In this document: positions 44,343 through 53,856 of the stretch, piece after piece
Numbering within the stretch: the stretch's first letter is position 1
Layout of the letters: each line of letters begins with the position of its first letter
Assembly (NCBI RefSeq): GCF_009811795.1
Contig: NZ_BLJE01000001.1
Coordinates: 1,054,001 to 1,118,000, forward strand
Direction: 5' to 3'
Length of the DNA: 64,000 bases
Origin: Litoreibacter roseus
GTDB taxonomy: Bacteria > Pseudomonadota > Alphaproteobacteria > Rhodobacterales > Rhodobacteraceae
Notes under the pieces: model-generated
Seen by the model: the letters and a program-made list of their open reading frames with translations, nothing else
Database searches by the model: none
Told to the model about the DNA's origin: nothing
Made by a program: the position numbers and the translations under genes

Positions 44343-45088
44343 CGACAAACAGACGGCTCAGCGCGTTCCAACTCAATTAAGCGGGCCATTCGGCTCGGTC
44401 CGATTTCGCCCATCACGACTGTGCGCCCGACCACGAGGGCGGGTGTCCCTATGATGCCCAATATCTCCGCAAGGGCCATGCTTTGCGAGAGCTGCGCGGT
44501 GACCGCTTCGCTGTTCATATCAGCAATCAATTCGTCTGAGGACAGGCCGATGTCGTTGGCCAAATCGCGAATGTAGGTGTCGGTCAACGCAAACCGGCTT
44601 CCCATGAGCTTTGCGTGCACTTCGGTGTATTTGTCCTGCGCCCGGGCGGCGAGCGCCAGTTTCGCCCCGAACACAGATCGATCGCCCAAAAGCGGAAGCT
44701 CGTGCCATATAACCTGAATGCCGGGGTTGTGGTCCAGACTGTCTAACCGGTCGGACAGGACCCGGCAGTAGGGGCAGTTGTAGTCGGAAAAAGAGGCGAT
44801 TGGAACGACGCCGGGCGCGGCCTGTCCAAACAAGTTTGCACATAGATTAGGTCTGACATCTTCGATCGGCAGAGCGGCGGCAGACCCGCTGTCCAAACCT
44901 ATGAAGGGATCGCGTAAGATGCCACTGACCGACCCACCTTCTAGAAAGCGAAATCCGGGGGCACCGGGGATATCCTCAAAGTCGAAACCGCTGGGCCAGA
45001 GGTCGATCAACCGGGACCCCGCAGTCTGCCAGCCAACCAACGCAGCACCAATAGCCGTCAGCCCCAAAACAGTCCTGCGTAATGACAT
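44339..45088 (-). CDS. DsbA-family thioredoxin-fold protein
   Basis: The 249-residue exported protein has an N-terminal signal with paired arginines (MSLRRTVLGLTAIGAALVG) and a thioredoxin-fold domain with the redox pair CPYC in IASFSDYNCPYCRVL and the cis-proline loop IGTPALVVGRTVV. It is of the DsbA/DSBA-like oxidoreductase group that oxidises, reduces or isomerises periplasmic disulfides. Two further cysteines (PNLCANLF and the C-terminal SVCR) are unusual. The gene shares 1 nt with the upstream dipeptidase gene (TGATG), which gives probable coexpression without a clear functional link. Confidence 0.88.
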   Translation of the reverse strand: MSLRRTVLGLTAIGAALVGWQTAGSRLIDLWPSGFDFEDIPGAPGFRFLEGGSVSGILRDPFIGLDSGSAAALPIEDVRPNLCANLFGQAAPGVVPIASFSDYNCPYCRVLSDRLDSLDHNPGIQVIWHELPLLGDRSVFGAKLALAARAQDKYTEVHAKLMGSRFALTDTYIRDLANDIGLSSDELIADMNSEAVTAQLSQSMALAEILGIIGTPALVVGRTVVMGEIGPSRMARLIELERAEPSVCR

Positions 45089-46467
45089 CAGGTTTTGCTG
45101 ATCGCATCCAGTATGCGAACCCAGCTTCGTATCCCTTTGTGAAAACTGGATAAATCATATTTCTCATTTGGGGAGTGGATCTGGTCGTCATCCTTCCCGA
45201 AGCCAATCAACATGGCGTCCATGCCAAGGATATCCTTGAAATAGCCCGCAATCGGGATCGAGCCGCCGCATCCAACGTAAGCTGCTGGATTGGGCCATTC
45301 GTCGGATAAGGCGCCGCGCGCTGCTTCGAATGCCGGATGCGTCGTTGTCATCTCTGACGCGGGCGACGCGCCATGCCCCTTGAAGCTGACCGAGCAGTCC
45401 GACGGCAGCTGAGCTTCCACATGCGCCCGAAAGCTTTTGCGAAGCGCATGGGGATCTTGCCCCGGCACAAGGCGGAAGGAGATCTTGGCCGAAGCCTTCG
45501 AGGGTAGAACCGTCTTGAACCCTTCGCCCTCGTAGCCCCCTGAAATACCGTTCACCTCACAGGTGGGACGAGACCAGATCATCTCGAGCCCCGTTCGTCC
45601 CTGCTCGCCTGCGGCCACGCCCAAACCGACCTCGCCCAGAAACTCCGCATTTGAAAACCCAAGGTCGTGCCACTGTTTGGCGATGTCCTCCGGCAATTCG
45701 GCGACGTCGTCGTAGAAACCCGGTACCGTAATCCGGCCGGTCTCGTCATGAAGGCCGGCGATGATCTTCGACAGCACTCGGATCGGGTTCATGGCAATCC
45801 CGCCATACATCCCCGAATGCAAATCCTTGTTGGGCCCTGTAATCGTGATCTCTTCGCCCAGAAGGCCGCGCAAACGCGTCACAATTGCAGGTGTCGCATC
45901 ACCGAACAATCCTGTGTCGCAAATCAAGGCGACATCAGCGGTCAATTCATCCGCGTTGTCCGTCATGAACGGGACGAGTGAGGGGGATCCGCTTTCCTCT
46001 TCCCCTTCGAAAAAGATCGAAACCTTAGTGGGCAGGCTGCCATGTACCGCGACCCATGCGCGACAGGCCTCAACGAAAGTCATCAATTGGCCCTTATCGT
46101 CGGATGACCCACGGCCTCGGATTACCTTTCCTTTTGGCGTATCTTCCACCTGCGGCTCAAAAGGCGGTCGATCCCAAAGGTCAAGTGGATCAACGGGTTG
46201 CACGTCGTAGTGGCCGTAGAACATGACATGGGGACCGCCTGTGTCCGATCCGTGCGCCATGACCATTGGATGACCGGGCGTTTGCCGCTTGGAAGCGTCA
46301 AATCCGATAGACTGCAAATCAGCGACCAACCAGTCTGCCGCGTGGACACAGGCATCCGCGTGGGCGGGATCGGTGGAGATTGACGGAATGCGCAGCAACT
46401 CTTCCAGACGCGCAGTTGCCTGCGGCAAGGCCTCGTCTACTTGTGCAAGAACCTGTTCCAAACTCAT
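45088..46467 (-). CDS. M20 family dipeptidase
   Basis: The 459-residue cytoplasmic metallopeptidase has the M20 zinc-site motifs HVMFYGHYDVQPVDPLDLWD, GRGSSDDKGQLMTF and the catalytic glutamates in FFEGEEESGSPSLVPF, with a dimerisation domain in between and a final HSPNEKYDLSSFHKG histidine motif. Relatives cleave dipeptides (carnosinase/PepV-like, CNDP type). The ATG at 46467 (MSLEQVLAQVDEALP) is chosen, and the frame upstream has no homology and overlaps a DnaA-box sequence. It is followed by the DsbA-like gene with a 1-nt overlap. Confidence 0.93.
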   Translation of the reverse strand: MSLEQVLAQVDEALPQATARLEELLRIPSISTDPAHADACVHAADWLVADLQSIGFDASKRQTPGHPMVMAHGSDTGGPHVMFYGHYDVQPVDPLDLWDRPPFEPQVEDTPKGKVIRGRGSSDDKGQLMTFVEACRAWVAVHGSLPTKVSIFFEGEEESGSPSLVPFMTDNADELTADVALICDTGLFGDATPAIVTRLRGLLGEEITITGPNKDLHSGMYGGIAMNPIRVLSKIIAGLHDETGRITVPGFYDDVAELPEDIAKQWHDLGFSNAEFLGEVGLGVAAGEQGRTGLEMIWSRPTCEVNGISGGYEGEGFKTVLPSKASAKISFRLVPGQDPHALRKSFRAHVEAQLPSDCSVSFKGHGASPASEMTTTHPAFEAARGALSDEWPNPAAYVGCGGSIPIAGYFKDILGMDAMLIGFGKDDDQIHSPNEKYDLSSFHKGIRSWVRILDAISKT

Positions 46468-46486
46468 GTCGTCCCCCAAACGTGAT

Positions 46487-46495
46487 TTATCCACA
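46487..46495 (+). promoter_or_regulatory. DnaA-box sequence in a divergent gap
   Basis: TTATCCACA is an exact DnaA-box consensus, 20-28 bases upstream of the M20 dipeptidase start and about 100 bases before the exported protein gene at 46596. Its relevance is uncertain; about half a match is expected by chance in a window of this size. Confidence 0.3.
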
Positions 46496-46595
46496 GACCG
46501 TAGCAAGGCAAAATTGACTGTCCAGCCCAAATGATCGGCTGGAAAGACGGTGCACAATCGAGTACGTGAACGGCGGTGAAAAAGGAAATCTCGAA

Positions 46596-47168
46596 ATGTT
46601 CATGCGCTTTGCAATAAATCTTTGCCTTTGTGTCGGTTTGCCTGCGGTAGCAGCGGCGGAACCGATGACTTTCAAAGAGGCCCGGAAAGCGTTTGGTCGG
46701 GTGGAGAAGCCGGTGGCGATTGTTACGAATGTCGACTGGCTCGACCAGAAGCAAGAGGAAATTCTGGCCGCGTTGGTCTCCAACATTCCCTATTTTGGCG
46801 CGATCGCCCTGAACAAGGATGAAGGACTGTTCGTGGACTGGCTGCAGGCCGCCGCGCAACACCATGACGCGGCCGCTGCGAGATCGGCAGCCTTGGCCCA
46901 TTGCGAGGCCAGCAAGAAACCTGGATCTTCCGCCTGCATTGTTGTTCTTGAGGTCCGCGCCGCAGGGCAGGGCGAGCAGACCCTGAGCGCACCAGCAGCT
47001 GAGGCGTTGCGCACCGAGTATCGCAAATTGCGCGCGCCGAAGGCATTCGCGATATCGCGAAGTACCGGAAATTTTGGCTTTGCGAGGGGCGATGCGGAAG
47101 CCGCTTTAACGGCATGCGAGACGGCTGGGACATCCGCAGATGACTGCACGGTTCTGGTTGCTGACTGA
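46596..47168 (+). CDS. Exported protein with paired cysteines, upstream of hemA
   Basis: The 190-residue protein has a Sec signal (MFMRFAINLCLCVGLPAVAA, cut after AAA). The mature part contains two Cys-x(n)-Cys blocks, ALAHCEASKKPGSSACIVVL and ALTACETAGTSADDCTVLV, with the A-L-x-x-C spacing seen in DUF4189-like secreted proteins; this comparison is tentative. From memory, similar genes beside hemA in Rhodobacterales have been named as ALA synthases, which this sequence does not support. The start at 46596 follows AAAGGAAATC. The gap of 135 bases to hemA suggests separate promoters. Confidence 0.75.
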   Translation: MFMRFAINLCLCVGLPAVAAAEPMTFKEARKAFGRVEKPVAIVTNVDWLDQKQEEILAALVSNIPYFGAIALNKDEGLFVDWLQAAAQHHDAAAARSAALAHCEASKKPGSSACIVVLEVRAAGQGEQTLSAPAAEALRTEYRKLRAPKAFAISRSTGNFGFARGDAEAALTACETAGTSADDCTVLVAD

Positions 47169-47303
47169 TGTGGTGGCAGATGAATGTATCGTAAAAGCGA
47201 CGGTAAAAATTCATTAATTTGTACCAGTCGCGGCAAATTGTAGCCTGTCACATCATCATAACGGTTTATATACGGTGCCAACCGCATAACGAAGGTTAGT
47301 TTT

Positions 47304-48527
47304 ATGTCCTACGACGCCGCGCTCGACACAGCCTTGAAACGCCTGCGTGACGAGGGTCGCTATCGGACGTTTATCGACGTCGAACGGGCACGCGGCAATT
47401 TCCCGAATGCAGTATGGACGAAGGAAGATGGCAGCACGCAAGACGTGACCATCTGGTGCGGCAACGATTATCTTGGGATGGGGCAACATCCGGTGGTGTT
47501 GGCCGCGATGCATGAAGCGATTGATGCAACTGGTGCTGGATCCGGTGGCACACGCAACATCTCTGGCACGACGGTCTATCACAAACGGCTCGAGGCAGAA
47601 CTTGCGGACCTCCACCAGAAAGAAGCAGCACTGCTTTTCACCTCGGCTTACATCGCCAACGACGCAACTTTGTCGACCCTGCCGAAACTTTTTCCCGGAC
47701 TGGTGATCCTGAGTGACAGTCTTAACCATGCCTCAATGATTGAAGGTATTCGGCGCAATGGTGGTGCGAAGCGGGTCTTCAAACACAATGACCTGGATGA
47801 CCTGCGTGTCCAATTGCAGTCACTGCCCGCGAACACCCCGAAACTGATTGCTTTTGAGTCAGTTTACTCGATGGATGGTGACTTTGGTCCCATTGAAGCG
47901 ATCTGTGATCTGGCGGATGAATACGGCGCCCTGACGTATATTGACGAAGTTCACGCGGTCGGCATGTACGGCCCGCGCGGTGCCGGTGTAGCCGAGCGGG
48001 ACGGCCTGATGGATCGCATTGATATCATCAACGGAACGCTTGCGAAGTCCTATGGCGTTATGGGGGGATACATCGCCGCTAGTGCAAAAATGTGTGACGC
48101 CATAAGATCTTATGCGCCGGGGTTCATCTTTACGACATCGCTGCCGCCTGCTGTTGCTGCAGGTGCTGCGGCGTCTGTAGCGCACTTGAAGACGGATCAA
48201 GCGCTGCGTGATTTGCACCAACAATGTGCAGCGACGTTGAAGTTGCGCCTCAAAGGTCTGGGCCTTCCGTTGATCGACCACGGCAGCCATATTGTACCTG
48301 TTCATGTGGGCGATCCCGTAAAATGCAAAATGATTTCCGATAGACTGCTGGAGGATCATGGGATCTATGTTCAGCCTATCAATTTCCCGACTGTCCCTCG
48401 GGGAACAGAGCGGTTGCGGTTCACGCCGTCGCCCGTCCATGGCCCCGACATGGTCGACGCTTTGATCGATGCAATGGATGACTTATGGTCACGCTGCGCC
48501 CTTAATCGTGCGGAGAAAGCAGGTTAG
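47304..48527 (+). CDS. hemA: 5-aminolevulinate synthase
   Basis: This PLP enzyme condenses glycine and succinyl-CoA to ALA, the first step of tetrapyrrole synthesis in alphaproteobacteria (C4 pathway). The 407-residue protein has [51 protein letters not shown] for cofactor contact, and the PLP lysine in [16 protein letters not shown]. The start lies after GAAGGTTAG. I looked for an FnrL site (TTGAT-N4-ATCAA) in the upstream gap and saw none. The product feeds heme and also the siroheme made by CysG elsewhere in this window. Confidence 0.98.
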   Translation: MSYDAALDTALKRLRDEGRYRTFIDVERARGNFPNAVWTKEDGSTQDVTIWCGNDYLGMGQHPVVLAAMHEAIDATGAGSGGTRNISGTTVYHKRLEAELADLHQKEAALLFTSAYIANDATLSTLPKLFPGLVILSDSLNHASMIEGIRRNGGAKRVFKHNDLDDLRVQLQSLPANTPKLIAFESVYSMDGDFGPIEAICDLADEYGALTYIDEVHAVGMYGPRGAGVAERDGLMDRIDIINGTLAKSYGVMGGYIAASAKMCDAIRSYAPGFIFTTSLPPAVAAGAAASVAHLKTDQALRDLHQQCAATLKLRLKGLGLPLIDHGSHIVPVHVGDPVKCKMISDRLLEDHGIYVQPINFPTVPRGTERLRFTPSPVHGPDMVDALIDAMDDLWSRCALNRAEKAG

Positions 48528-48544
48528 CACCGAACAACGGGTGC
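48527..48544 (+). terminator. Small hairpin after hemA
   Basis: GCACC-gaacaacg-GGTGC forms a 5-bp stem directly after the hemA stop codon (48525-48527). No strong T-run follows (ATTCATCTTT a few bases later), so termination would be partial at best before the RodZ-like gene. Confidence 0.3.
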
Positions 48545-48580
48545 ACGCATTCATCTTTATGTGATACCTTTGTAGCTAAG

Positions 48581-49915
48581 GTGCGGCATTCATGGGGCGA
48601 ATCGACCGTGCTTACGATAAAACGGGACATAGAACGGGCAGAACGGATGTTGGGGCGTACACCACCCTCGAAATCTGAGTTTACGGAAGACCTGCACAGC
48701 GAACCGCTGCGTGGGTTCGATGATTTCGAACTTCAACTGGGCGATATGATGCGCGGCGAGCGGGCGACGCTCGGCAAATCGCTTCTTGACGTGCAGCGCG
48801 ACCTCAAGATCAAAGCGACATACATCGCAGCTGTTGAGAATGCAGATCCGTCTGTGTTTGAAACACCCGGATTTATTGCTGGCTATGTCAGATCCTACGC
48901 ACGATATCTTGGGATGGACCCGGACTGGGCGTATCAGAGATTCTGCGCTGAAAGCGGTTTTCAAGGTGTTGACGGGATGGCGAAAGGCACAATCGGTGCC
49001 AAGCCACAGCCAAAATCCGAAAGCCGGATTGGTAAGGACGACCCCGTACTTGGATCAATGACATCATTCACTCCCGTCAGCGAAAGCATCTTCTCGCGGA
49101 TCGAGCCAGGGGCAATCGGATCCGTCGCGGTTTTGATCGGGCTGATCAGCGCGCTTGGGTATGGCGGTTTCTCGGTTCTTCAGGAAATTCAGCGCGTGCA
49201 ATTCGCGCCCGTAGATCAGACGCCCGGGATAACCTCTCAAGTTACCGACTTTGCGGGTGCGTCCGGGATGAGCGATCCGACTCTTCTGGCAACCAACGCC
49301 ACCGAGAATGTGACACAACCATCTGCCGATGCGTTGGACAGGCTTTATCGCCCTCAAGCCTTGAAGGCACCAATTCTGACAGCGCGTGATGGACCCATCG
49401 CGACCCTTGACCCAAGATCAACGGGTGCGCTGGTCGACGCGGTGCCAGAAGTTGTGATCAACACGGTTTCTGCTGATCCCCGTGTATCCCGAACTGTTGT
49501 CGCGACCGCGAGCCCATCCCGTGTGCAGGTTGTCGAGCCTCAGGGACCGGAACTTGCAATCTTCGCCGTGCGCCCCGCATGGGTGCGCGTCGCTTCAAGC
49601 GATGGGACAATTCTGTTCGAAAAAATTCTGGATGCGGGCGAGCAATACATTCTGCCTCAAACAGACACCGCGCCAATTTTACGGGCCGGCAATTCTGGCT
49701 CGTTGTATTTCAATGTGCAGGGCAAAGCCTATGGACCTGCAGGATCCGGAACGACGGTCACCAAGAACGTCAGTCTTGCGGCAGACGCCATTACGGAAAA
49801 CTACGCTCAAGCTGATTTGACAGCTGATCCCGAGTTGTCGGACGTGCTGACCGCCATGGCCGAAGCATCAGTGCTTGGCGCGGAAACGGAAACCGAGACA
49901 GAGACGCAGCAATAG
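48581..49915 (+). CDS. RodZ-like membrane protein with HTH and DUF4115 domains
   Basis: RodZ-type proteins connect the MreB cytoskeleton to the cell-wall machinery. This protein has a cytoplasmic helix-turn-helix domain (LGKSLLDVQRDLKIKATYIA, FETPGFIAGYVRSYARYLGM), one membrane helix (SVAVLIGLISALGYGGF, around residue 185), a long Thr/Pro/Ala-rich periplasmic linker, and a C-terminal DUF4115 domain (RPAWVRVASSDGTILFEKIL, GNSGSLYFNVQGKAYGP). The tail ends in a Glu-Thr repeat. Start choice is uncertain: GTG at 48581, GTG at 48608 or ATG at 48647 (MLGRTPPSKSEF); the last fits relatives best from memory. Gene order RodZ-like then ispG is common. Confidence 0.88.
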   Translation: MRHSWGESTVLTIKRDIERAERMLGRTPPSKSEFTEDLHSEPLRGFDDFELQLGDMMRGERATLGKSLLDVQRDLKIKATYIAAVENADPSVFETPGFIAGYVRSYARYLGMDPDWAYQRFCAESGFQGVDGMAKGTIGAKPQPKSESRIGKDDPVLGSMTSFTPVSESIFSRIEPGAIGSVAVLIGLISALGYGGFSVLQEIQRVQFAPVDQTPGITSQVTDFAGASGMSDPTLLATNATENVTQPSADALDRLYRPQALKAPILTARDGPIATLDPRSTGALVDAVPEVVINTVSADPRVSRTVVATASPSRVQVVEPQGPELAIFAVRPAWVRVASSDGTILFEKILDAGEQYILPQTDTAPILRAGNSGSLYFNVQGKAYGPAGSGTTVTKNVSLAADAITENYAQADLTADPELSDVLTAMAEASVLGAETETETETQQ

Positions 49916-49992
49916 ACTGACAGTTTGATTGCGGCGCAGCGGCACTCCACCTATATCTGAGCCAGGTTCAGCAGCAGACGGGTCAGCGCTTC

Positions 49993-51117
49993 ATGTCACT
50001 TCATGCAATCCGCCCATGGCGTCAGATCGACCGTCGTAAATCCCGCCAGATCATGGTCGGTACGGTTCCTGTCGGGGGCGATGCACCGATCACTGTTCAA
50101 ACGATGACCAATACCGACAGTTCCGATGTGAGGGCCACGGTCGAGCAAGTGCAGGCCTGCGCGGAGGCGGGCGCTGATATTGTGCGCGTTTCCACACCGG
50201 ACGAGGCAGCGACGAAAGCGCTGAAGGACGTTGTCGCCGAAAGCCCGGTTCCAATTGTGGCTGACATTCATTTCCACTATAAACGCGCGATTGAAGCCGC
50301 CGAAGCCGGGGCGGCGTGCCTTCGGATCAACCCCGGTAACATCGGCGATGCCAGCCGTGTGCGAGAGGTCATCAAGGCGGCCAAGGATCACAACTGTTCA
50401 ATCCGCATTGGTGTGAACGCTGGCAGTCTCGAAAAACATCTTCTCGAAAAATACGCCGAGCCGTGTCCCGAGGCGATGATCGAAAGCGGTCTGGATCATA
50501 TCCGCATCCTCGAGGACAACGATTTCCAGAACTACAAGATCAGTTGCAAAGCGTCCGACGTTTTCCTTGCCGCCGCTGCCTACCAAGGGTTGGCGGAAGC
50601 GACGGATGCACCTATCCACCTTGGCATTACAGAAGCGGGTGGACTGACCTCTGGCACCATCAAATCCGCCATCGGGCTGGGCAATCTGCTTTGGATGGGC
50701 ATTGGCGACACCATTCGCGTTTCCCTCTCCGCAGATCCCGTGGAAGAGGTGAAGGTCGGCTACGAAATTCTGAAGTCTCTGGGTTTGCGCCATCGGGGCG
50801 TGAACATCATCAGTTGTCCGTCCTGCGCGCGGCAGGGTTTTGATGTGATCAAGACGGTATCAACGCTTGAGGATAGGCTGGCCCATATCAAGACGCCCAT
50901 GAGCCTGTCCATCATCGGATGTGTGGTCAATGGTCCCGGCGAGGCGCTGATGACGGATGTCGGGTTCACCGGCGGTGGGGCGGGATCCGGCATGGTCTAC
51001 ATGGCGGGAAAGCAGAGCCATAAGATGAGCAATGATCAGATGGTAGATCACATCGTCGAGCTTGTTGAAAAACGCGCTTCCGAGATTGAAGATCAGCCCG
51101 ACGTGGCGGCTGAGTAA
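49993..51117 (+). CDS. ispG: 4-hydroxy-3-methylbut-2-enyl diphosphate synthase
   Basis: IspG is the [4Fe-4S] enzyme making HMBPP in the MEP isoprenoid pathway. The 374-residue protein has [20 protein letters not shown], the TIM-barrel elements [20 protein letters not shown] and [10 protein letters not shown], and the cluster ligands in [14 protein letters not shown] and [13 protein letters not shown] with ligand Glu downstream. Length is normal for the bacterial two-domain form. The start is ATG at 49993, 77 nt after the RodZ-like gene. DUF1499 follows after 20 nt, so they may be cotranscribed. Confidence 0.98.
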   Translation: MSLHAIRPWRQIDRRKSRQIMVGTVPVGGDAPITVQTMTNTDSSDVRATVEQVQACAEAGADIVRVSTPDEAATKALKDVVAESPVPIVADIHFHYKRAIEAAEAGAACLRINPGNIGDASRVREVIKAAKDHNCSIRIGVNAGSLEKHLLEKYAEPCPEAMIESGLDHIRILEDNDFQNYKISCKASDVFLAAAAYQGLAEATDAPIHLGITEAGGLTSGTIKSAIGLGNLLWMGIGDTIRVSLSADPVEEVKVGYEILKSLGLRHRGVNIISCPSCARQGFDVIKTVSTLEDRLAHIKTPMSLSIIGCVVNGPGEALMTDVGFTGGGAGSGMVYMAGKQSHKMSNDQMVDHIVELVEKRASEIEDQPDVAAE

Positions 51118-51137
51118 ACAGGAATTTCAAAGGCCTG

Positions 51138-51590
51138 ATGTTAAAATACGTCCTCATTCTCGTCGTTCTGCTGCTCGTCGCTGCAATGCTTTATGTGCGC
51201 TTTGCGCCGATAGAGACTGCATCATACCATGTCGATCCGGGCAGCATTGCCCAAAGCGGGGCGGACGGTCAGTTCTCTGTTGCACCTGGTGGGGATCTGG
51301 AGCCGCAGATTTACGAAAGATCGCCAGCCGAGATTGCCAGCGCACTTGAAACAATCATTGTCGATACGCCGCGCACCAGACTTGTTGAAGGGGCGCTCGC
51401 CGATGGGCAGGCAACGTATATGACACGATCGGCCCTTTGGGGTTTTCCGGATATAACGACAATCCGGCTCGAAGAGCAGGATGGCAAAACGCAGCTCACC
51501 GCAATCGGACGGCTGGTCTATGGCCAAAAGGATTTCGGGGTTAACGAGGCGCGTGTCAGATCTTGGATTGATGCTCTAGGTGATCCCTAA
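51138..51590 (+). CDS. DUF1499 family protein with N-terminal membrane anchor
   Basis: The 150-residue protein has an N-terminal hydrophobic helix (MLKYVLILVVLLLVAAMLYV) and a DUF1499-like domain, seen in RTRLVEGALADGQATYMTRS, LWGFPDITTIRLEEQDGKTQ and RLVYGQKDFGVNEARVRSWI. The family is widespread in proteobacteria, and its function is not known. The domain probably lies in the periplasm. It starts 20 nt after ispG and its stop is 2 nt from the stop of the convergent small gene. Confidence 0.86.
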   Translation: MLKYVLILVVLLLVAAMLYVRFAPIETASYHVDPGSIAQSGADGQFSVAPGGDLEPQIYERSPAEIASALETIIVDTPRTRLVEGALADGQATYMTRSALWGFPDITTIRLEEQDGKTQLTAIGRLVYGQKDFGVNEARVRSWIDALGDP

Positions 51591-51592
51591 GA

Positions 51593-51826
51593 TCAGGAAG
51601 AAACGCACCCACCCGACACTTCACGCCATATCGGGTTGTTTAATGACATTTCACAGCGTGCCATAAAAACCCGTCCTCCAACGGCCAGACACCGCAACTC
51701 CCCAAGTTCAACCCGGGTGCCTTGTTTGTCGGTGCAATAACACTCGACTGTCCGACCCGACGGTGAGGTTACGTCAGCAACAAGCGGAGTTGCGGAAAAA
51801 ATCGCTATCAAGACCAATTTACGCAT
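51593..51826 (-). CDS. Small secreted cysteine-containing protein
   Basis: The 77-residue protein has a Sec signal (MRKLVLIAIFSATPLVA) and a mature part of about 60 residues with five cysteines: ECYCTDKQG, LRCLAV, ARCEMS and GGCVSS. The spacing suggests two disulfides plus one free cysteine. I do not know a family for it. It lies alone on the minus strand, converging on DUF1499 with a 2-nt gap and divergent from prfA across 53 bases. Signal peptide and regular cysteine spacing favour a real gene over a shadow frame. Confidence 0.7.
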   Translation of the reverse strand: MRKLVLIAIFSATPLVADVTSPSGRTVECYCTDKQGTRVELGELRCLAVGGRVFMARCEMSLNNPIWREVSGGCVSS

Positions 51827-51879
51827 TGAATTAGTCTAGCACACTTGACCCCGGCGCGCCAAGTTCGCATCACGCCGTG

Positions 51880-52932
51880 ATGGTTCCTTTAGAAAAACTA
51901 CGACAGATCACCGAGCGGTTTGAATTTCTCGAAGCGCAACTTGCCTCAGGCGCGGTCGAGAACATCGCGACAGTCAGTCGGGAATACGCGGAGTTGAAGC
52001 CCGTGGCCGAAGAGGTCGCGGCCTATCGTCAATTGTTGGCAGATATCGAAGACGCGCAGACGATGTTGGCAGATCCCGAGATGAAAGTATTAGCCGAAGA
52101 AGAACTTCCGGCTCTTAAAGCCCGGTTGCCAGAGGCTGAGGCGTCGATCAAACTGGCGCTTCTGCCGAAGGATGCAGCAGATGCCAGGCCTGCAATGATA
52201 GAAATCCGGCCGGGAACGGGCGGGGACGAAGCCGCACTGTTCGCCGGCGACCTGCTGAACATGTACCGCCGATATGCGGAAAATCACGGCTGGACCTTTG
52301 ATATTATCGAGGAACAAGCCTCGGATCTGGGCGGGATCAAGGAAGTGACGGCCCATGTGAAAGGCCTGAACGTTTTTGCCCGGCTGAAATACGAGAGCGG
52401 CGTCCATCGGGTTCAACGGGTCCCGGTTACTGAAAGTGGTGGGCGTATCCATACCTCCGCGGCGACCGTTGCGGTTCTGCCCGAGGCCGAGGAGGTCGAT
52501 ATCGACATCCCGGCGACGGATATACGTATCGATACGATGCGCGCCAGCGGGGCAGGCGGCCAGCACGTGAATACGACCGACTCCGCGGTCCGCATCACCC
52601 ATATTCCCAGCGGGATTGTCGTGACCAGTTCCGAGAAATCCCAGCACCGAAACCGTGAGATCGCCATGCAAGTTCTTCGAGCGAGGCTCTATGATCTGGA
52701 GCGCCAAAAGATTGATGACGCACGCTCTGCGGATCGGAAATCTCAGGTCGGGTCCGGCGACAGGTCCGAGCGCATCAGAACCTATAATTTTCCGCAAGGC
52801 AGGATGTCGGATCACCGGATCAACCTCACGCTCTACAAGTTGGATCAGGTGATGCAAGGCGACTTGGATGAGGTGATCGACGCGCTCGCTGCCGACGCGC
52901 AAGCGCAACTGTCGGCGGAACAAGGTCTCTGA
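51880..52932 (+). CDS. prfA: Peptide chain release factor 1
   Basis: RF1 ends translation at UAA and UAG. The 350-residue protein has the stop-codon recognition region near [18 protein letters not shown], the catalytic GGQ in [18 protein letters not shown] and the conserved [20 protein letters not shown]. The frame starts with GTG-ATG (51877/51880); I chose ATG ([14 protein letters not shown]), the usual family opening. No clear ribosome site precedes it. The next gene, prmC, methylates the GGQ glutamine and starts 2 nt after the stop. Confidence 0.97.
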   Translation: MVPLEKLRQITERFEFLEAQLASGAVENIATVSREYAELKPVAEEVAAYRQLLADIEDAQTMLADPEMKVLAEEELPALKARLPEAEASIKLALLPKDAADARPAMIEIRPGTGGDEAALFAGDLLNMYRRYAENHGWTFDIIEEQASDLGGIKEVTAHVKGLNVFARLKYESGVHRVQRVPVTESGGRIHTSAATVAVLPEAEEVDIDIPATDIRIDTMRASGAGGQHVNTTDSAVRITHIPSGIVVTSSEKSQHRNREIAMQVLRARLYDLERQKIDDARSADRKSQVGSGDRSERIRTYNFPQGRMSDHRINLTLYKLDQVMQGDLDEVIDALAADAQAQLSAEQGL

Positions 52933-52934
52933 GG

Positions 52935-53768
52935 ATGCCGGTTCCCGTAGAGCCCTTATTGCGGGATGCGGCTCGACGTCTGGAGATCGCAGGTGTGCCA
53001 ACGCCCGAAATTGACGCCAGCGCGCTTTTGACAGCGGCCGCGAGATCTAGAACAGCCGCGACCGATACCGTCTCTGATGAAGCCGCCCGGCTCTACGAAC
53101 AAATGATCCAGCGCCGTCAACGGAGGGAGCCGGTGTCCCACATCAAGGGCACCCGCGCGTTCTGGAACCATGATTTCATCGTGACGCGCGATGTGCTCGA
53201 CCCCCGCCCGGATACTGAGACTTTGGTTGAACTCGCACTGCATCACCCGTTTGAACGTGTTCTGGATCTGGGAACAGGATCTGGATGCATTCTGCTCAGC
53301 CTAATGGCTGAAACAGGGGCTTGCGGGGTCGGCGTCGATATCTCCGATGCGGCGCTGGAGGTCGCACGTCACAACGCTGCGGCGATCGGTGTCACGCCCA
53401 CTCTTCTAAAAAGCGATTGGTTTTCGGGTGTCGATGGAACGTTTGATCTGATCGTCGCCAATCCGCCCTATGTGACAGCAGACGGCTACCTTACGCTGGA
53501 GCCGGAGGTTCAGACATGGGAACCACGCATCGCCGTAACGCCGGGCGGTGATGGGCTGGATCCGTATCGTATCATCGCAGATCAACTGGGATCCTATCTG
53601 TCGCCCCTGGGGCGGGTTCTGGTGGAGATTGGATATGACCAAGGCGACGCCGTGAGCGGGATCTTTGAAGCGGCTGGACTGCGCAATATCAGCGTTCATC
53701 GGGACCTTGGGGGTAAAGATCGCGTCGTTCAGACCAGAAGTCATGCGCAAAGCGCCGCCGATGGGTAG
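52935..53768 (+). CDS. prmC: Release factor glutamine methyltransferase
   Basis: PrmC methylates the glutamine of the GGQ motif in RF1 and RF2. The 277-residue protein has the N-terminal helical domain (LRDAARRLEIAGVPTPEIDA), a conserved EPVSHIKGTRAFWNHDFIV, the SAM site VLDLGTGSGCILLSLM, and the catalytic DLIVANPPYVTADG. It starts 2 nt after prfA, the usual pairing of enzyme with substrate gene. Its end is followed by a strong hairpin and a structured leader before the next gene. Confidence 0.97.
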   Translation: MPVPVEPLLRDAARRLEIAGVPTPEIDASALLTAAARSRTAATDTVSDEAARLYEQMIQRRQRREPVSHIKGTRAFWNHDFIVTRDVLDPRPDTETLVELALHHPFERVLDLGTGSGCILLSLMAETGACGVGVDISDAALEVARHNAAAIGVTPTLLKSDWFSGVDGTFDLIVANPPYVTADGYLTLEPEVQTWEPRIAVTPGGDGLDPYRIIADQLGSYLSPLGRVLVEIGYDQGDAVSGIFEAAGLRNISVHRDLGGKDRVVQTRSHAQSAADG

Positions 53769-53811
53769 AATAAGCTTGCAAATCCCCTGCGCTGCTGATT
53801 TTGTAAGTCGC

Positions 53812-53841
53812 GTAAGACAGTGACGCGTTAGCGTCCCTTAC
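53812..53841 (+). terminator. Nested hairpin after prmC
   Basis: GTAAG (53812-53816) pairs with CTTAC (53837-53841) and inside it GACGC (53822-53826) pairs with GCGTC (53831-53835) around a GTTA loop. This is a 10-bp two-part stem with a small internal loop, 43 bases after the prmC stop. There is no T-run, so it may be a weak terminator or part of the leader of the next gene. Confidence 0.45.
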
Positions 53842-53856
53842 ACTTAAGCCAAAAAT

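Noticed and set aside
46566-47168. Reading the gene before hemA as a second ALA synthase
   Set aside because: It has a signal peptide, only 190 residues, no PLP lysine motif and no aminotransferase fold elements.
47169-47303. Possible FnrL (anaerobox) site upstream of hemA
   Set aside because: No TTGAT-N4-ATCAA or close variant is present in the gap.
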